This document shows positions 26,034 through 34,652 of a stretch of 64,000 nucleotides of DNA, in pieces. A program made the position numbers and the translations under genes. Numbering within the stretch: position 1 is the stretch's first letter; the number at the start of each line of letters is the position of its first letter. The notes under the pieces were generated by a model that was not told the origin of the DNA, did not search any database, and saw nothing but the letters and a program-made list of their open reading frames with translations. Source of the DNA: CAZAMB01 sp964486335 (GTDB taxonomy: Bacteria > Planctomycetota > Phycisphaerae > UBA1845); assembly GCA_964486335.1 (NCBI GenBank), contig CAZAMB010000004.1, forward strand, positions 186,001-250,000, in the 5' to 3' direction.

Positions 26034-26837
26034 TCACCGACCGTCGGTCAAAACATCCACCCCATCGGCCGTGACCGCAAGCGTGTGCTCAAAATGGGCC
26101 GCCTGTTTTCTGTCCTTAGTCACCACGACCCAGCGTTCCTTCCCGGCGTACTCCACGCGGTGGCTGCCGAGATTCACCATCGGCTCCACAGCCAAAACCA
26201 TTCGCGGCACAAGCTTGAAATCGAGCTTTCGCTGGGTCTCATCCCAATAATTGGGAACTTTCGGCTCCTCGTGCATCTCCCGGCCGATGCCGTGCCCGAC
26301 AAACTCCCGGACCACCGACAGCCCTTGACCTTCAACAAACTCCTGAATCTCTCGGGCCACCTCGCTCCACATTCGCTCAGGTCGGATCTCACGGATGGCC
26401 GCGTCCAGAGCGCCGCGAGTGACGTCCAGAAGTTTTTGCGAATCCTCCGAAATCCGCCCGACGGGGATCGTTACCGCCGAATCACCGCAATAGCCTGCCA
26501 GTCGAACGCCGCAATCGACGCTCAAGACATCGCCTTCCTTCAGCGGGCGATCATTGGGAATGCCATGCACCAGTTCTTCATTAACGCTCGTGCACAGCGC
26601 CGCTGGAAACGGCACGCTCGCCTGGGGGTTCTCAACCCCTTTGAACAGCGCCGTTCCGCCGGCCGCTTCGATCATTTCTTCCGCGACGGCATTCAACTCG
26701 GCCGTCGTCACGCCGACATCGACCATCGAACGCATCCGCGACAGCACCTGATGAACAACGCGACCCGCCGCTCGAATAAGCTCGATCTCTCGATCGCTCT
26801 TGAGGATGATCCCACCGCGATTCGCCAACCGAAACAC
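26034..26837 (-). CDS. map: Methionine aminopeptidase, type I
   Basis: This enzyme removes the initiator Met from nascent proteins. The 267-residue protein has the five metal ligands in order: Asp in SVDCGV, Asp in GDSAV, His in GHGIG, Glu in AVEPMV and Glu in FEHT. The catalytic His is in ELVHGIP. Its length equals typical bacterial type Ia enzymes. The start is GTG 26837; only a weak Shine-Dalgarno is visible. It follows secY by 53 nt. The adk gene often found between secY and map is missing. Confidence 0.95.
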   Translation of the reverse strand: MFRLANRGGIILKSDREIELIRAAGRVVHQVLSRMRSMVDVGVTTAELNAVAEEMIEAAGGTALFKGVENPQASVPFPAALCTSVNEELVHGIPNDRPLKEGDVLSVDCGVRLAGYCGDSAVTIPVGRISEDSQKLLDVTRGALDAAIREIRPERMWSEVAREIQEFVEGQGLSVVREFVGHGIGREMHEEPKVPNYWDETQRKLDFKLVPRMVLAVEPMVNLGSHRVEYAGKERWVVVTKDRKQAAHFEHTLAVTADGVDVLTDGR

Positions 26838-26890
26838 TCGTCCGTCATCATCCTCGAATACTTTGCAACCGCCAAATCCGCGTGATTCCG

Positions 26891-28258
26891 CTACGCATAG
26901 GCGCCCTTGATCGTCCCTTCACCGCCCAGGAATCCTTTGTAATTCCGCATGATCAGATTCGCCTCGATCCGCTGAACCATGTCCAGCGTCACGCTGACCA
27001 CGATGAGAAGTCCGGTGCCGCCCAAAAACGCCGACACGACGAAGGGAATCTGGAGCGAAGTCGCCACCAGCGTCGGAATGATGGCAATCAGGGCGAGGAA
27101 ACCCGCGCCGACGTACGTAATGCGCCCCATCACCTTCTCAAGGTAATCTGCGGTCCGCTTGCCCGGTCGAAGTCCGGGAATAAAACTTCCGTAATCTCGG
27201 AGGTTGTTCGCCATTTCCTTGGGCCGAAACTGAACCGTTGTCCAGAAATAGGCAAAGAAATAAATCGCCGCGATTTCGGTCACGGTGTAAAGGTAATTGC
27301 CCGTGGTGAACGACTCCTGAAGGAATCGCCAGAAGGAATTGTCCCAAACGTTGCGAATCGCACCGAAAATCACGCCCGGGAAAATCAGCATTGAGCTCGC
27401 GAAAATAATCGGCATCACACCGCCGTGATTCACACGCAGCGGAAGGTAATGCCGCTGCCCGCCGAACACGCGCCGACCACGCGTTTGTTTCGCCTGTTGA
27501 ATCGGGATGCGCCGTTGACCTTGCGTGATGAGTATCGCCCCGGCCACCACGCCCACGAACATGACGATCAGGAACATGATCTTCGGAACGTCCATTTGCC
27601 CGGCGGCGGCCGTGCCTCGGATGTTCAGGTTCTGCGCGATATAGATTACCGCGTTCGGAAGCCGGGCTACGATGCCGGCCATGATGATGAGCGACACCCC
27701 GTTCCCGATGCCGTATTCATCCACCTGCTCGCCAAGCCACATCAGGAACATTGTTCCCGTCGTCAGGATCAGAATCGTCATGACCATGTAATTGAACGAA
27801 AGCCCTATCCAGGCCCCCGCGAATTGAGGAAAAATGAAGTTCTGGCTCGCCAAGTATCGCATCCACACCATCGCATTGATGATGCAAAGCCCCACCGTCG
27901 CATACCGTGTGTACTCCATGATCTTCCGGCGGCCGCTCTCACCTTCCTGTTGGAGCTTTTCCAGCGAGGGAAGCACTGTCACGAGGATCTGAAAAATAAT
28001 CGATGCCGAAATGTACGGCATGATTCCAAGGCCGAAAATCGTGCTCTGCGACAGGTTGCCGCCCGTGAAAAGTTCAAATGTGTTAATGAGACTATCCAGG
28101 CCGCCGCCCTGGGACCGACCCGCCGACATGGCCGTTTGATCAACGCCCGGAACGGGGACGTAGTGTCCGATGCGATAAATCGCCAGCATGCCGAACGTGA
28201 ACATCAGCTTGTTCCGCAGTTCGGGAATGCGAAAGATATTGAGCAACGTCGAAAGCAT
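26891..28258 (-). CDS. secY: Protein translocase subunit SecY
   Basis: This is the pore subunit of the SecYEG translocon in the inner membrane. The 455-residue protein has ten predicted TM helices, the plug region near GGLDSLINTFELFTGG, and the conserved GIMPYISASIIFQI. The cytoplasmic ribosome-contact loops contain QGQRRIPIQQAKQ and FIPGLRPGKRTADYLE. It follows rplO by 27 nt, and the map gene follows it, which is the spc operon order without adk. Confidence 0.96.
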   Translation of the reverse strand: MLSTLLNIFRIPELRNKLMFTFGMLAIYRIGHYVPVPGVDQTAMSAGRSQGGGLDSLINTFELFTGGNLSQSTIFGLGIMPYISASIIFQILVTVLPSLEKLQQEGESGRRKIMEYTRYATVGLCIINAMVWMRYLASQNFIFPQFAGAWIGLSFNYMVMTILILTTGTMFLMWLGEQVDEYGIGNGVSLIIMAGIVARLPNAVIYIAQNLNIRGTAAAGQMDVPKIMFLIVMFVGVVAGAILITQGQRRIPIQQAKQTRGRRVFGGQRHYLPLRVNHGGVMPIIFASSMLIFPGVIFGAIRNVWDNSFWRFLQESFTTGNYLYTVTEIAAIYFFAYFWTTVQFRPKEMANNLRDYGSFIPGLRPGKRTADYLEKVMGRITYVGAGFLALIAIIPTLVATSLQIPFVVSAFLGGTGLLIVVSVTLDMVQRIEANLIMRNYKGFLGGEGTIKGAYA

Positions 28259-28285
28259 GGTCGTTGGGTTCGCCTCGCGCGACGA

Positions 28286-28741
28286 CTACGTCGCGGACAT
28301 TTCGCGGCACTCGCCTCCAGCCGCCTTGATCTTCGCCGCCGCCGCCTCGCTGAATTTCGAGGCTTCAATCTTCAACTTCTTTCCTATCGATCCTCCGCCC
28401 AGCACCTTGACGGGGTCCTTCGCGCTTCGAATCAACCCGGCCTCGGCCATCAATGCCGGCGTCACGTGCGCGTTCACCTCGAACTTCGCGTCAAGCTCCG
28501 CGAGGTTGACGATCGCATAGCGTGCCGTGAACTGAGCATTGGAAAAGCCGCGTTTGGGAATCTGCCGAAACAACGGCATCTGGCCGCCTTCTTGCAGCCC
28601 TCGCTGCTTCCAGCCGGACCGGCTGCCGCATCCCTTGTGACCGCGACCGCTCGTTTTTCCGGAACCCGAGGACTCTCCGCGCCCCAGTCTCTTGCGTCGT
28701 TGCCGACCTCCGGCCCGTTCGGTAATATCTCGAATCTGCAT
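28286..28741 (-). CDS. rplO: 50S ribosomal protein L15
   Basis: L15 is a late-assembly protein of the large subunit. The 151-residue protein starts MQIRDITERAGGRQRRKRLG and has the Gly/Arg/Ser-rich GRGESSGSGKTSGRGHKGCGSR tract that threads into rRNA (quoted in part) and QKRGFSN-like IPKRGFSNAQF. Its ATG overlaps the rpsE stop codon by one base (TAATG). That junction leaves no room for rpmD (L30), which usually lies here. Confidence 0.95.
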   Translation of the reverse strand: MQIRDITERAGGRQRRKRLGRGESSGSGKTSGRGHKGCGSRSGWKQRGLQEGGQMPLFRQIPKRGFSNAQFTARYAIVNLAELDAKFEVNAHVTPALMAEAGLIRSAKDPVKVLGGGSIGKKLKIEASKFSEAAAAKIKAAGGECREMSAT

Positions 28742-29307
28742 TACGCCACCGATCCCGACAGCTTCACCCCGCGAAGCTTTTCGATGTCCTCGCGATTCAT
28801 CAGCGACTTCAGTCCTGCAAGCGTCGCCTGGACAAGGTTCTTCGGGCCGTTCGAGCCGTAACTCTTTGTCAAGACGTCATGCACGCCGGCCAATTCAAGT
28901 ACAGCCCGAACGCTGGTTCCGGCGATAACACCCGTTCCCGGGCTTGCCGGCACCATGACCACTTTGCTTGCTCCAAACTTTCCCACCACTCGATGCGGAA
29001 GCGTCGCGCCCGCCAGTCGCACCGAGACCATGCTCCGCTGTGCGATCTTCTTGGCCTTCTCAACGGCCGACGGCACTTCGATTGATTTTCCATACCCGAT
29101 GCCGACCCGGCCGCGCTTGTCCCCGACCACCACCAGCGCGCCAAAGCTGAAACGCCGACCGCCTTTGACCACCGTGGCGCAGCGCGAAATCCGCACGACG
29201 TTCTCATCGAGACCGCCGCCGTCCGCCCCCGATGCGTCATCTCCAGGCGCTTGCCTGCCGCGCGTCCGAGGCTCGCGTTCGTCGCTGTTTCTTCGTTGTT
29301 TGCCCAT
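28741..29307 (-). CDS. rpsE: 30S ribosomal protein S5
   Basis: S5 shapes the mRNA entry channel and affects decoding fidelity. The 188-residue protein has the double-stranded RNA-binding-like S5 domain (RFSFGALVVVGDKRGRVGIG) and the C-terminal VPASPGTGVIAG and GVHDVLTKSYGSNGPKNLV. About 25 extra polar residues (RNSDEREPRTRGRQAPGDDA) lead the N-terminus. It ends in a TAATG junction with rplO and begins 11 nt after rplR. Confidence 0.95.
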   Translation of the reverse strand: MGKQRRNSDEREPRTRGRQAPGDDASGADGGGLDENVVRISRCATVVKGGRRFSFGALVVVGDKRGRVGIGYGKSIEVPSAVEKAKKIAQRSMVSVRLAGATLPHRVVGKFGASKVVMVPASPGTGVIAGTSVRAVLELAGVHDVLTKSYGSNGPKNLVQATLAGLKSLMNREDIEKLRGVKLSGSVA

Positions 29308-29318
29308 TCGTTACCGAC

Positions 29319-29687
29319 CTAAAACTTCAGGCCGCCCTCCCTCGCCGCATCGGCCAGCGCCTTCAGCCGACCGTGAAACTTGAATCCGCCCCGGTCAAAA
29401 CACGCCGCCGTAATATTCTTGCTCTTCGCCCGCTCCGCCAGAAGCGTACCGACCACTTTCGCCGCCTCGCAATTACCGCCGCTCTTGACGCGCCCCCGAA
29501 GCTCCTTGTCTCGCGTGCTCGCCGCGCAAAGCGTCTTGCCCGCTGAGTCATCAATCAACTGCGCGTAAATATGGTCTAGACTGCGGAAAACCGCCAACCG
29601 AGGCTGTTCCTCGGTTCCTCGGATCCGCTTGCGCAGCCCCGCTCGTCGGCGCTCCCGACGTCCAAGTTTGACTTCCACGTTCTTCAT
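29319..29687 (-). CDS. rplR: 50S ribosomal protein L18
   Basis: L18 binds 5S rRNA. The 122-residue protein has the basic N-terminus (RRERRRAGLRKRIRGT), the RLAVFRSLDHIYAQLIDD strand, and the conserved end ITAACFDRGGFKFHGRLKAL followed by LADAAREGGL. It lies between rplF and rpsE with short gaps, in standard spc order. Confidence 0.95.
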   Translation of the reverse strand: MKNVEVKLGRRERRRAGLRKRIRGTEEQPRLAVFRSLDHIYAQLIDDSAGKTLCAASTRDKELRGRVKSGGNCEAAKVVGTLLAERAKSKNITAACFDRGGFKFHGRLKALADAAREGGLKF

Positions 29688-29720
29688 CGCAACAACCGCC
29701 GCACGGCGGTCCTTTCGCCG

Positions 29721-30317
29721 CTAGCCGCCCGCCGTGAGCGCCTTGCCCTGCTTGCGCTTGATCACTTCACCTTCATACCGAATACCCTTGCCCTTGTACG
29801 GTTCAGTGCGCCTCAAAGAGTGAACCTCCGCGGCAAACTGCCCGACGCGCTGCCGATCAACACCGCGAATCACAAACTGCGCCGGTTCATTATCGCCACG
29901 CGCCGCGTCACGCTCGACGACCACTTCAACCCCGGCCGGCACCGGTAGTTCAAACTGCGAACCTTTTCCACGGTTGCGACCGGAAAACCCGATGTTCAGA
30001 TGCAGCACCTTGCCCTTGAGTGAGCAGTTGTATCCTGTACCGTAAATCTGCAATCGCTTTTCAAACCCCTCCGAAACGCCCCGAACCATGTTCGCCACCA
30101 GGGCTCTCGTCAGACCGTGATTCGCCAGGCTCTGCTTTTTGTCGTCAAGCCGATTCACCCGGACGCATTTCGCGGCGTCGTCAAAAAGCACCTGCGTTCC
30201 TGGAGGCGCTTTCAGCGAAAGATTTCCTTTCGGGCCGTTCGCGGTGATGTCGCGTCCCGCGACCTTCACCGTTACCCCGGAAGGAATCGGTACCGGTTTT
30301 TTTCCTACTCGCGACAT
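29721..30317 (-). CDS. rplF: 50S ribosomal protein L6
   Basis: L6 sits at the base of the factor-binding stalk. The 198-residue protein begins MSRVGKKPVPIPSGVTVKV, has two L6 repeats, and contains the conserved GTGYNCSLKGK and EPYKGKGIRYEGEVIKRKQG. ATG 30317 matches the family start. The open frame extends 54 codons further upstream, but that stretch crosses the intergenic gap and has no homology I recognise. About 20 residues longer than E. coli L6. Confidence 0.95.
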   Translation of the reverse strand: MSRVGKKPVPIPSGVTVKVAGRDITANGPKGNLSLKAPPGTQVLFDDAAKCVRVNRLDDKKQSLANHGLTRALVANMVRGVSEGFEKRLQIYGTGYNCSLKGKVLHLNIGFSGRNRGKGSQFELPVPAGVEVVVERDAARGDNEPAQFVIRGVDRQRVGQFAAEVHSLRRTEPYKGKGIRYEGEVIKRKQGKALTAGG

Positions 30318-30366
30318 TGCAAACCCACCTCGATCGAACTGCGGGCCGGCGCCCGCGCCGCCTAGT

Positions 30367-30762
30367 CTAGTACACGGTGCACAGCAACTCGCCGCTGACA
30401 TTTTGTTCTCGACACGCCCGATCGCTGAGCACGCCGCGCGACGTGGAGAGAATCGCGATCCCCATTCCGTCAAGGACATTGGGAATATCGCTTACCTTTC
30501 GATACACCCGGCAACCCGAGTGCGACTCTCGCTTGATAAAATGAATGATCTCCTCGCCGCGCGGGCCATATTTCAAATCAATGCGCAGAATCCCCTGCTT
30601 GCCGTCGGCAATCGTATCGAAACCGCTGATATACCCTTCATCAAGCAACACCTTGGCGATGCCGGCTTTCAGCTTGGAGCTTGGAATCTCTACTTGGCGC
30701 CGACGCACCAGCGCCGCGTTGCGAATCCGGGTCAACATGTCCGCGATCGGATCAGCCCACAT
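30367..30762 (-). CDS. rpsH: 30S ribosomal protein S8
   Basis: S8 binds helix 21 of 16S rRNA and in E. coli represses the spc operon. The 131-residue protein starts with DPIADMLTRIRNAALVRRRQ and has KLKAGIAKVLLDEGYI. The conserved C-terminal motif ILSTSRGVLSDRACREQ is followed by GGELLCTVY-like GELLCTVY. It lies 54 nt after rpsN and 49 nt before rplF. Confidence 0.95.
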   Translation of the reverse strand: MWADPIADMLTRIRNAALVRRRQVEIPSSKLKAGIAKVLLDEGYISGFDTIADGKQGILRIDLKYGPRGEEIIHFIKRESHSGCRVYRKVSDIPNVLDGMGIAILSTSRGVLSDRACREQNVSGELLCTVY

Positions 30763-30816
30763 TCAACATTTCTCCGTTGCCACCCCGCGCGAACAATTCG
30801 CCACTCAACACCTGAA

Positions 30817-31002
30817 TCACCAACTCGCCTTTCGCACGCCCGGGATCATCCCGTCCAACGCCAGTTTCCGAAAACAGATTCGGCACAATTGAAACTTGCG
30901 GTACACCGCGCGCGACCGTCCGCACAACTGGCAGCGACGCACTCGCCGCGTTGAAAACTTCGGGGTCAGCCTGGCCTTGTTCACCCATGCCGTCGTTGCC
31001 AT
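30817..31002 (-). CDS. rpsN: 30S ribosomal protein S14, type Z (zinc-binding)
   Basis: This short 61-residue S14 has the zinc motif CQLCGRSRAVYRKFQLCRIC (CxxC-x12-CxxC) and ends in KLALDGMIPGVRKASW. It is therefore the ancestral zinc form, not the longer zinc-free paralogue. Its ATG 31002 overlaps the rplE stop by one base (TAATG). Confidence 0.96.
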   Translation of the reverse strand: MATTAWVNKARLTPKFSTRRVRRCQLCGRSRAVYRKFQLCRICFRKLALDGMIPGVRKASW

Positions 31003-31559
31003 TAGTTCTGCTGGTCCTCAGTCCGCCGCAGCGGAAGCCCAAGACTCGTCAACAACGCGCGGGCCTGCTCGTCGCTGCGCGCGTCCGTCACAAACGTGAT
31101 GTTCATCCCCTGGCTGAACGTGATCTTCGCCAGATCAATCTCCGAAAAAATCGACTGGTCGGCGATGCCCATCGAATAGTTTCCACGACCGTCGAAACTC
31201 TTCGGATTCAGCCCGCGAAAGTCCCGCAATCGCGGAATCGCCGCGTTGAAAAGCCGATCGACAAACTCGTACATGCGCTTACCACGCAGTGTCACTCGAC
31301 ACCCGACTTCCATATCTTCGCGCACCTTGAAGTTGGATACTGAATTCCGGGCACGGCGGATCTGTGGCTTCTGGCCCGTAATCTTCGCCAAATCCTCCAC
31401 CACCGCCGGCAAGCGGTTCTTATCAAGCTGGGGAGAACCGGTCCCCATCGACACCACGACTTTACGGAGACGTGGGACCGCCATGGGATTCGCGATCCCC
31501 AGCGATTCCTTCAACGCCGGGTGAAGTTCCTTACGGTACCGTTCCAACAATCGCGCCAT
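31002..31559 (-). CDS. rplE: 50S ribosomal protein L5
   Basis: L5 binds 5S rRNA and contacts the P-site tRNA. The 185-residue protein begins MARLLERYRKELHPALKESL and has KITGQKPQIRRARNSVSNFK, FDGRGNYSMGI and the C-terminal DARSDEQARALLTSLGLPLR. ATG 31559 is supported by GGAG about 10 nt upstream and by family alignment; a TTG three codons earlier is less likely. It ends in TAATG with rpsN. Confidence 0.95.
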   Translation of the reverse strand: MARLLERYRKELHPALKESLGIANPMAVPRLRKVVVSMGTGSPQLDKNRLPAVVEDLAKITGQKPQIRRARNSVSNFKVREDMEVGCRVTLRGKRMYEFVDRLFNAAIPRLRDFRGLNPKSFDGRGNYSMGIADQSIFSEIDLAKITFSQGMNITFVTDARSDEQARALLTSLGLPLRRTEDQQN

Positions 31560-31601
31560 ATCGCCCAAGCTCCGATCGGGAAAACATCCCGATCCTGATG
31601 A

Positions 31602-31961
31602 TTAACGTTTCGTCCGATTCCTCCGCGCCAACGTATGCAGTGTCGTCCCCTTGACGCTCATTCGCTTCTTGGTCACCGTTCGTCCGGACCCATCCGTCTC
31701 CACGGCGAATCGCACTCGAGTCGCCTTGCCCGCCGCGGAATCGAACGGCATCACGTTGGAGATGGCCACCGGCGCCTCCTTCTGCACGCGACCGCCTTGC
31801 GGATTTCGTCGCGTCGGTCGGACGTGCCGGTAGACGAAATTCACGCCTTCCACGACGACGCGACCCTTCACGCGATCGACCCGCAGCACCTTTCCGCGCG
31901 CACCGCGATGATCGCCGGCGATCACTTCCACAACGTCGTTTTTCTTAATGTGCATCGCCAT
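31602..31961 (-). CDS. rplX: 50S ribosomal protein L24
   Basis: L24 initiates large-subunit assembly. The 119-residue protein has the KOW motif (NDVVEVIAGDHRGARGKVLR), then GVNFVYRHVRPTRRNPQGGR and the ISNVMPFD segment common to bacterial L24. ATG 31961 and ATG 31955 are both possible starts. The gene lies between rplN and rplE, as usual. Confidence 0.94.
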   Translation of the reverse strand: MAMHIKKNDVVEVIAGDHRGARGKVLRVDRVKGRVVVEGVNFVYRHVRPTRRNPQGGRVQKEAPVAISNVMPFDSAAGKATRVRFAVETDGSGRTVTKKRMSVKGTTLHTLARRNRTKR

Positions 31962-31994
31962 CGGACGCTTCCTGGACTTTCTTCTGCCGCCCCG

Positions 31995-32411
31995 TCAAAC
32001 CACTTCTTCAGCCAGTGAAACAATCTTCATGAAGTTCTTTTCTCGTAGCTCTCGGGCGACCGCGCCGAAAATGCGGGTTCCGCGAGGCTCGTTCTTCTCA
32101 TCCAGCAGAACAACCGCATTGCTGTCAAACCGAACATAACTGCCGTCCGGCCGACGAAACGGTCGCCGCATCCGCACCACGACGGCTTTGGCCTTTCGCC
32201 TTTTCGATCGATCCTTTCGATCGGCCCCTCCCGAAAAATCGCTGTTGGGAAGGGCCTTCTTCACGGTGACCATCACAATGTCGCCGATCGTCGCCGTCTT
32301 CAGCCGATACTTGCCCGCGCGGGCCGTGCTGCCCTTGTAGACGTTGAACACCATCGCCTGCTTCGCGCCGGTGTTGTCCGCAACGTCCACCATTGTAAAC
32401 ATTTGAATCAT
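31995..32411 (-). CDS. rplN: 50S ribosomal protein L14, with a short basic insertion
   Basis: L14 forms intersubunit bridges. The 138-residue protein has VDVADNTGAKQAMVFNVYKG, KAVVVRMRRPFRRPDGSYVR and RGTRIFGAVARELREKNFMK. Between KKALPNS and KAVVVRM it holds about 15 extra residues (DFSGGADRKDRSKRRKA) that common 122-residue L14 lacks. ATG 32411 matches the family start; the frame is open for 24 more codons upstream, but that overlaps the gap after rpsQ. Confidence 0.94.
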   Translation of the reverse strand: MIQMFTMVDVADNTGAKQAMVFNVYKGSTARAGKYRLKTATIGDIVMVTVKKALPNSDFSGGADRKDRSKRRKAKAVVVRMRRPFRRPDGSYVRFDSNAVVLLDEKNEPRGTRIFGAVARELREKNFMKIVSLAEEVV

Positions 32412-32451
32412 GGCAATCGCCCGATCTCTTTCCGAGCACTCTGTTCGCGAA

Positions 32452-32751
32452 CTACTCGTCGGCCCCTCGGCGTTCGATGACACGAACCAAACGCCAGAAT
32501 TTCGTCTTCGACATCCGCCGGCACGACGCCACCTCTACCAGGTCGCCCGCCTTCGCCTCATTTTTCTCGTCGTGCGATGCCAAAATCGTCGAACGACGGT
32601 AGTACTTCCCGTACTTGGGGTGTTTGACCATGAAATCAAAGCGCACGCGAATGGTCTTGTCGCCCTTGTCCGACACGACCGTGCCGATTCGAAGGTCGCG
32701 CTTGCCGCGTGCTTGAATCTCAGTTTTTTCGCCGAGCGCCGTGCTCATCAT
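32452..32751 (-). CDS. rpsQ: 30S ribosomal protein S17
   Basis: S17 is an early-assembly small-subunit protein with an OB fold. The 99-residue protein has GTVVSDKGDKTIRVRFDFMV, YYRRSTILASHDEKNEAKAG and the conserved GDLVEVASCRRMSKTKFWRL. ATG 32751 or 32748 may serve as start. It is about 15 residues longer than E. coli S17 because of extended ends. Confidence 0.94.
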   Translation of the reverse strand: MMSTALGEKTEIQARGKRDLRIGTVVSDKGDKTIRVRFDFMVKHPKYGKYYRRSTILASHDEKNEAKAGDLVEVASCRRMSKTKFWRLVRVIERRGADE

Positions 32752-32782
32752 CGTTGAATCACCTCATCATCCACGCGCGTCA

Positions 32783-33031
32783 TCATGCCTGCTTTTTCTT
32801 CCGCGCCGCGGCTTCCATGTGGTGCTGCTTCTGCTCGATTCCCTTTTCACCGCGTTCATGCATGACCGTCAGCACCCGGGCAACGTCTTTGCGGATCGCC
32901 TTCAATTGATGCGGATTCTCCAGTTTTTCCGTCACCGACTGCGCCCGCAAATCGAACAGATGCCGACGAATCCGATCCAATTCGGCATGAAGTTCGGCCG
33001 TCTTCATTTCTCGCACGTCGCCAATCTTCAT
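32783..33031 (-). CDS. rpmC: 50S ribosomal protein L29
   Basis: L29 lies near the exit tunnel beside L23. The 82-residue protein starts MKIGDVREMKTAELHAELDR, has the LFDLRAQSVTEKLENPHQLK two-helix core, and ends in a Lys/Gln-rich extension (EQKQHHMEAAARKKKQA). ATG 33031 is 17 nt after the rplP stop. The frame is open upstream, but that part overlaps rplP. Confidence 0.93.
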   Translation of the reverse strand: MKIGDVREMKTAELHAELDRIRRHLFDLRAQSVTEKLENPHQLKAIRKDVARVLTVMHERGEKGIEQKQHHMEAAARKKKQA

Positions 33032-33048
33032 CAGACCCACCTGCCCTG

Positions 33049-33468
33049 TTACAGTCCGTGTCGCCGACGAACAAATCGACAACGAAACGGCATCTTGTTC
33101 GCTACACGCGACATGGCCACGCGGGCGACCGTCTCTTCGACGCCGGCCACCTCGAACAACACGTTGCCCGGACGCACGCAAGCCACCCAGAACTCCGGCT
33201 CGCCCTTTCCTTTGCCCATGCGCGTTTCCAGCGGCTTGGAGGAAACCGGCTTGTGCGGAAAAATCCGAACGTAAACCTTTCCTTCACGATGCAGGTAATG
33301 CGTCGCGGCCACGCGACCGGCTTCGATCTGCCGCGCGGTGATCCACCCGGTGCCAAGGCACTGCAGGCCGAATTCACCAAACGCAACCGTATTGCCCTTG
33401 TTGGCGACGCCGCGGACCTTGCCACGCTGGCTCTTTCGCCACTTGACTCTTTTGGGCATCAACGCCAT
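33049..33468 (-). CDS. rplP: 50S ribosomal protein L16
   Basis: L16 contacts the A-site tRNA and the peptidyl transferase region. The 139-residue protein begins MALMPKRVKWRKSQRGKVRG and has the conserved TARQIEAGRVAATHYLHREG, the tRNA-near loop RMGKGKGEPEFWVACVRPGN, and VARVAMSRVANKMPFRCRFV. The usual arginine hydroxylation site region is present. It lies between rpsC and rpmC. Confidence 0.95.
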   Translation of the reverse strand: MALMPKRVKWRKSQRGKVRGVANKGNTVAFGEFGLQCLGTGWITARQIEAGRVAATHYLHREGKVYVRIFPHKPVSSKPLETRMGKGKGEPEFWVACVRPGNVLFEVAGVEETVARVAMSRVANKMPFRCRFVRRRHGL

Positions 33469-33499
33469 CGAACCGACTCCCGAGAAATCCGAATCCTAA

Positions 33500-34204
33500 C
33501 TACCCTCGTTTGCCGCGACGCCCGTCACGACCTCGCTGCGGCGCGGATTCCTCAAACACCACTTCCTCGCCGTACCGACCCTTATAAAGCCAAACCTTGA
33601 TGCCGATCGCACCGTACTTCGTCCGGCAGGTCGCCGTTCCAAAGTCCACATTCGCTTGAAGAGTGTGCAACGGAATCGAACCGCGAATCTGTTTTTCGCA
33701 TCGGGCCATTTCCGAGCCGCCGAGTCGGCCCGACAACATGACCTTGCATCCGAGTCCGCCCGCCGCCATGGCTGCGTCGATACGCATTTTCATCACGCGC
33801 CGGAACCCGGCTCGTTTCTTGAGCTGTTCCGAAATTGACTCGGCCAAAAGTTTCGCGCTGCCGTCCGGGTTCTTGATCTCAACGATGTTGAGATTGACGT
33901 TGCGATCGATGAGGTTTTCAATCGCTTCCTTAAGCTTGTCGATTTCCGCCCCTTTGGGTCCGATGACCAGCCCCGGTCGCGCCGTGTGCAGCATCACCTT
34001 GACTTCGTTGCGCGTACGCTCGATTTCCACCTTCGCGACGGCCGCATAGGGCGGCTGCTGGTTGAGCTTTTCCTCGACGTAGTTGCGAATCTTCTGGTCC
34101 TCGATCAAGAACTCAGCGTAGGCCGCCTTGGGCGCGAACCAGCGTGAGCGCCAATCCTCGGTAATACCGATTCGAAACCCGACTGGATTAACTTTCTGAC
34201 CCAC
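33500..34204 (-). CDS. rpsC: 30S ribosomal protein S3
   Basis: S3 lines the mRNA entry site. The 234-residue protein starts GQKVNPVGFRIGITEDWRSR, has a KH domain (ARPGLVIGPKGAEIDKLKEA) and the C-terminal domain with MAAGGLGCKVMLSGRLGGSE and YGAIGIKVWLYKGRYGEEVV. The start codon is GTG 34204. It lies between rplV and rplP. Confidence 0.95.
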   Translation of the reverse strand: MGQKVNPVGFRIGITEDWRSRWFAPKAAYAEFLIEDQKIRNYVEEKLNQQPPYAAVAKVEIERTRNEVKVMLHTARPGLVIGPKGAEIDKLKEAIENLIDRNVNLNIVEIKNPDGSAKLLAESISEQLKKRAGFRRVMKMRIDAAMAAGGLGCKVMLSGRLGGSEMARCEKQIRGSIPLHTLQANVDFGTATCRTKYGAIGIKVWLYKGRYGEEVVFEESAPQRGRDGRRGKRG

Positions 34205-34253
34205 AATTCGCTCCGCTAAACCCGCCTCAACCGCTCCCCAAGCACGAAATCGA

Positions 34254-34607
34254 TCAGGACTCCACCACGGTCACCTCAATGTGACTCGTTCGCTTGGCGA
34301 TTGGATGAGCACGACCTCGATCCTTCGGACGCCACCGACGATAGAACGGACCTCCATCCACGCGAGCATCTTTCACCACCAGTCGCCGCATGTCGGCTTC
34401 CTGTTCGTCAGCGTTCACCATCGCCGATTTCAAAACGTTTTGAATGAATCGCGCGGCCCGCCGATGATTAAAACGAAGCTGATCCATCGCTTCGCCGCAA
34501 CGACGACCGCGAATCAGATCAATCACCAGACGCGCCTTTCTTGGCGCGATTCTTGCAAACCGGTGTCGCGCGACCCACGTGCGCTGTTCTTGATTCTGTT
34601 CAGCCAT
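34254..34607 (-). CDS. rplV: 50S ribosomal protein L22
   Basis: L22 forms part of the exit-tunnel constriction through its beta-hairpin. The 117-residue protein has the core RIAPRKARLVIDLIRGRRCG, FIQNVLKSAMVNADEQEADM, and the hairpin RWRPKDRGRAHPIAKRTSHI. It lies between rpsS and rpsC. Confidence 0.95.
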   Translation of the reverse strand: MAEQNQEQRTWVARHRFARIAPRKARLVIDLIRGRRCGEAMDQLRFNHRRAARFIQNVLKSAMVNADEQEADMRRLVVKDARVDGGPFYRRWRPKDRGRAHPIAKRTSHIEVTVVES

Positions 34608-34652
34608 TTGGACACCTTCTCGAGTTCGATTCCCACTCGGGAATTCGACCGA

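Noticed and set aside
27425..28861. 478-codon plus-strand open frame across secY and rplO
   Set aside because: It is the complement of conserved translocon and ribosomal genes; its His/Arg-rich composition is that of an antisense frame.
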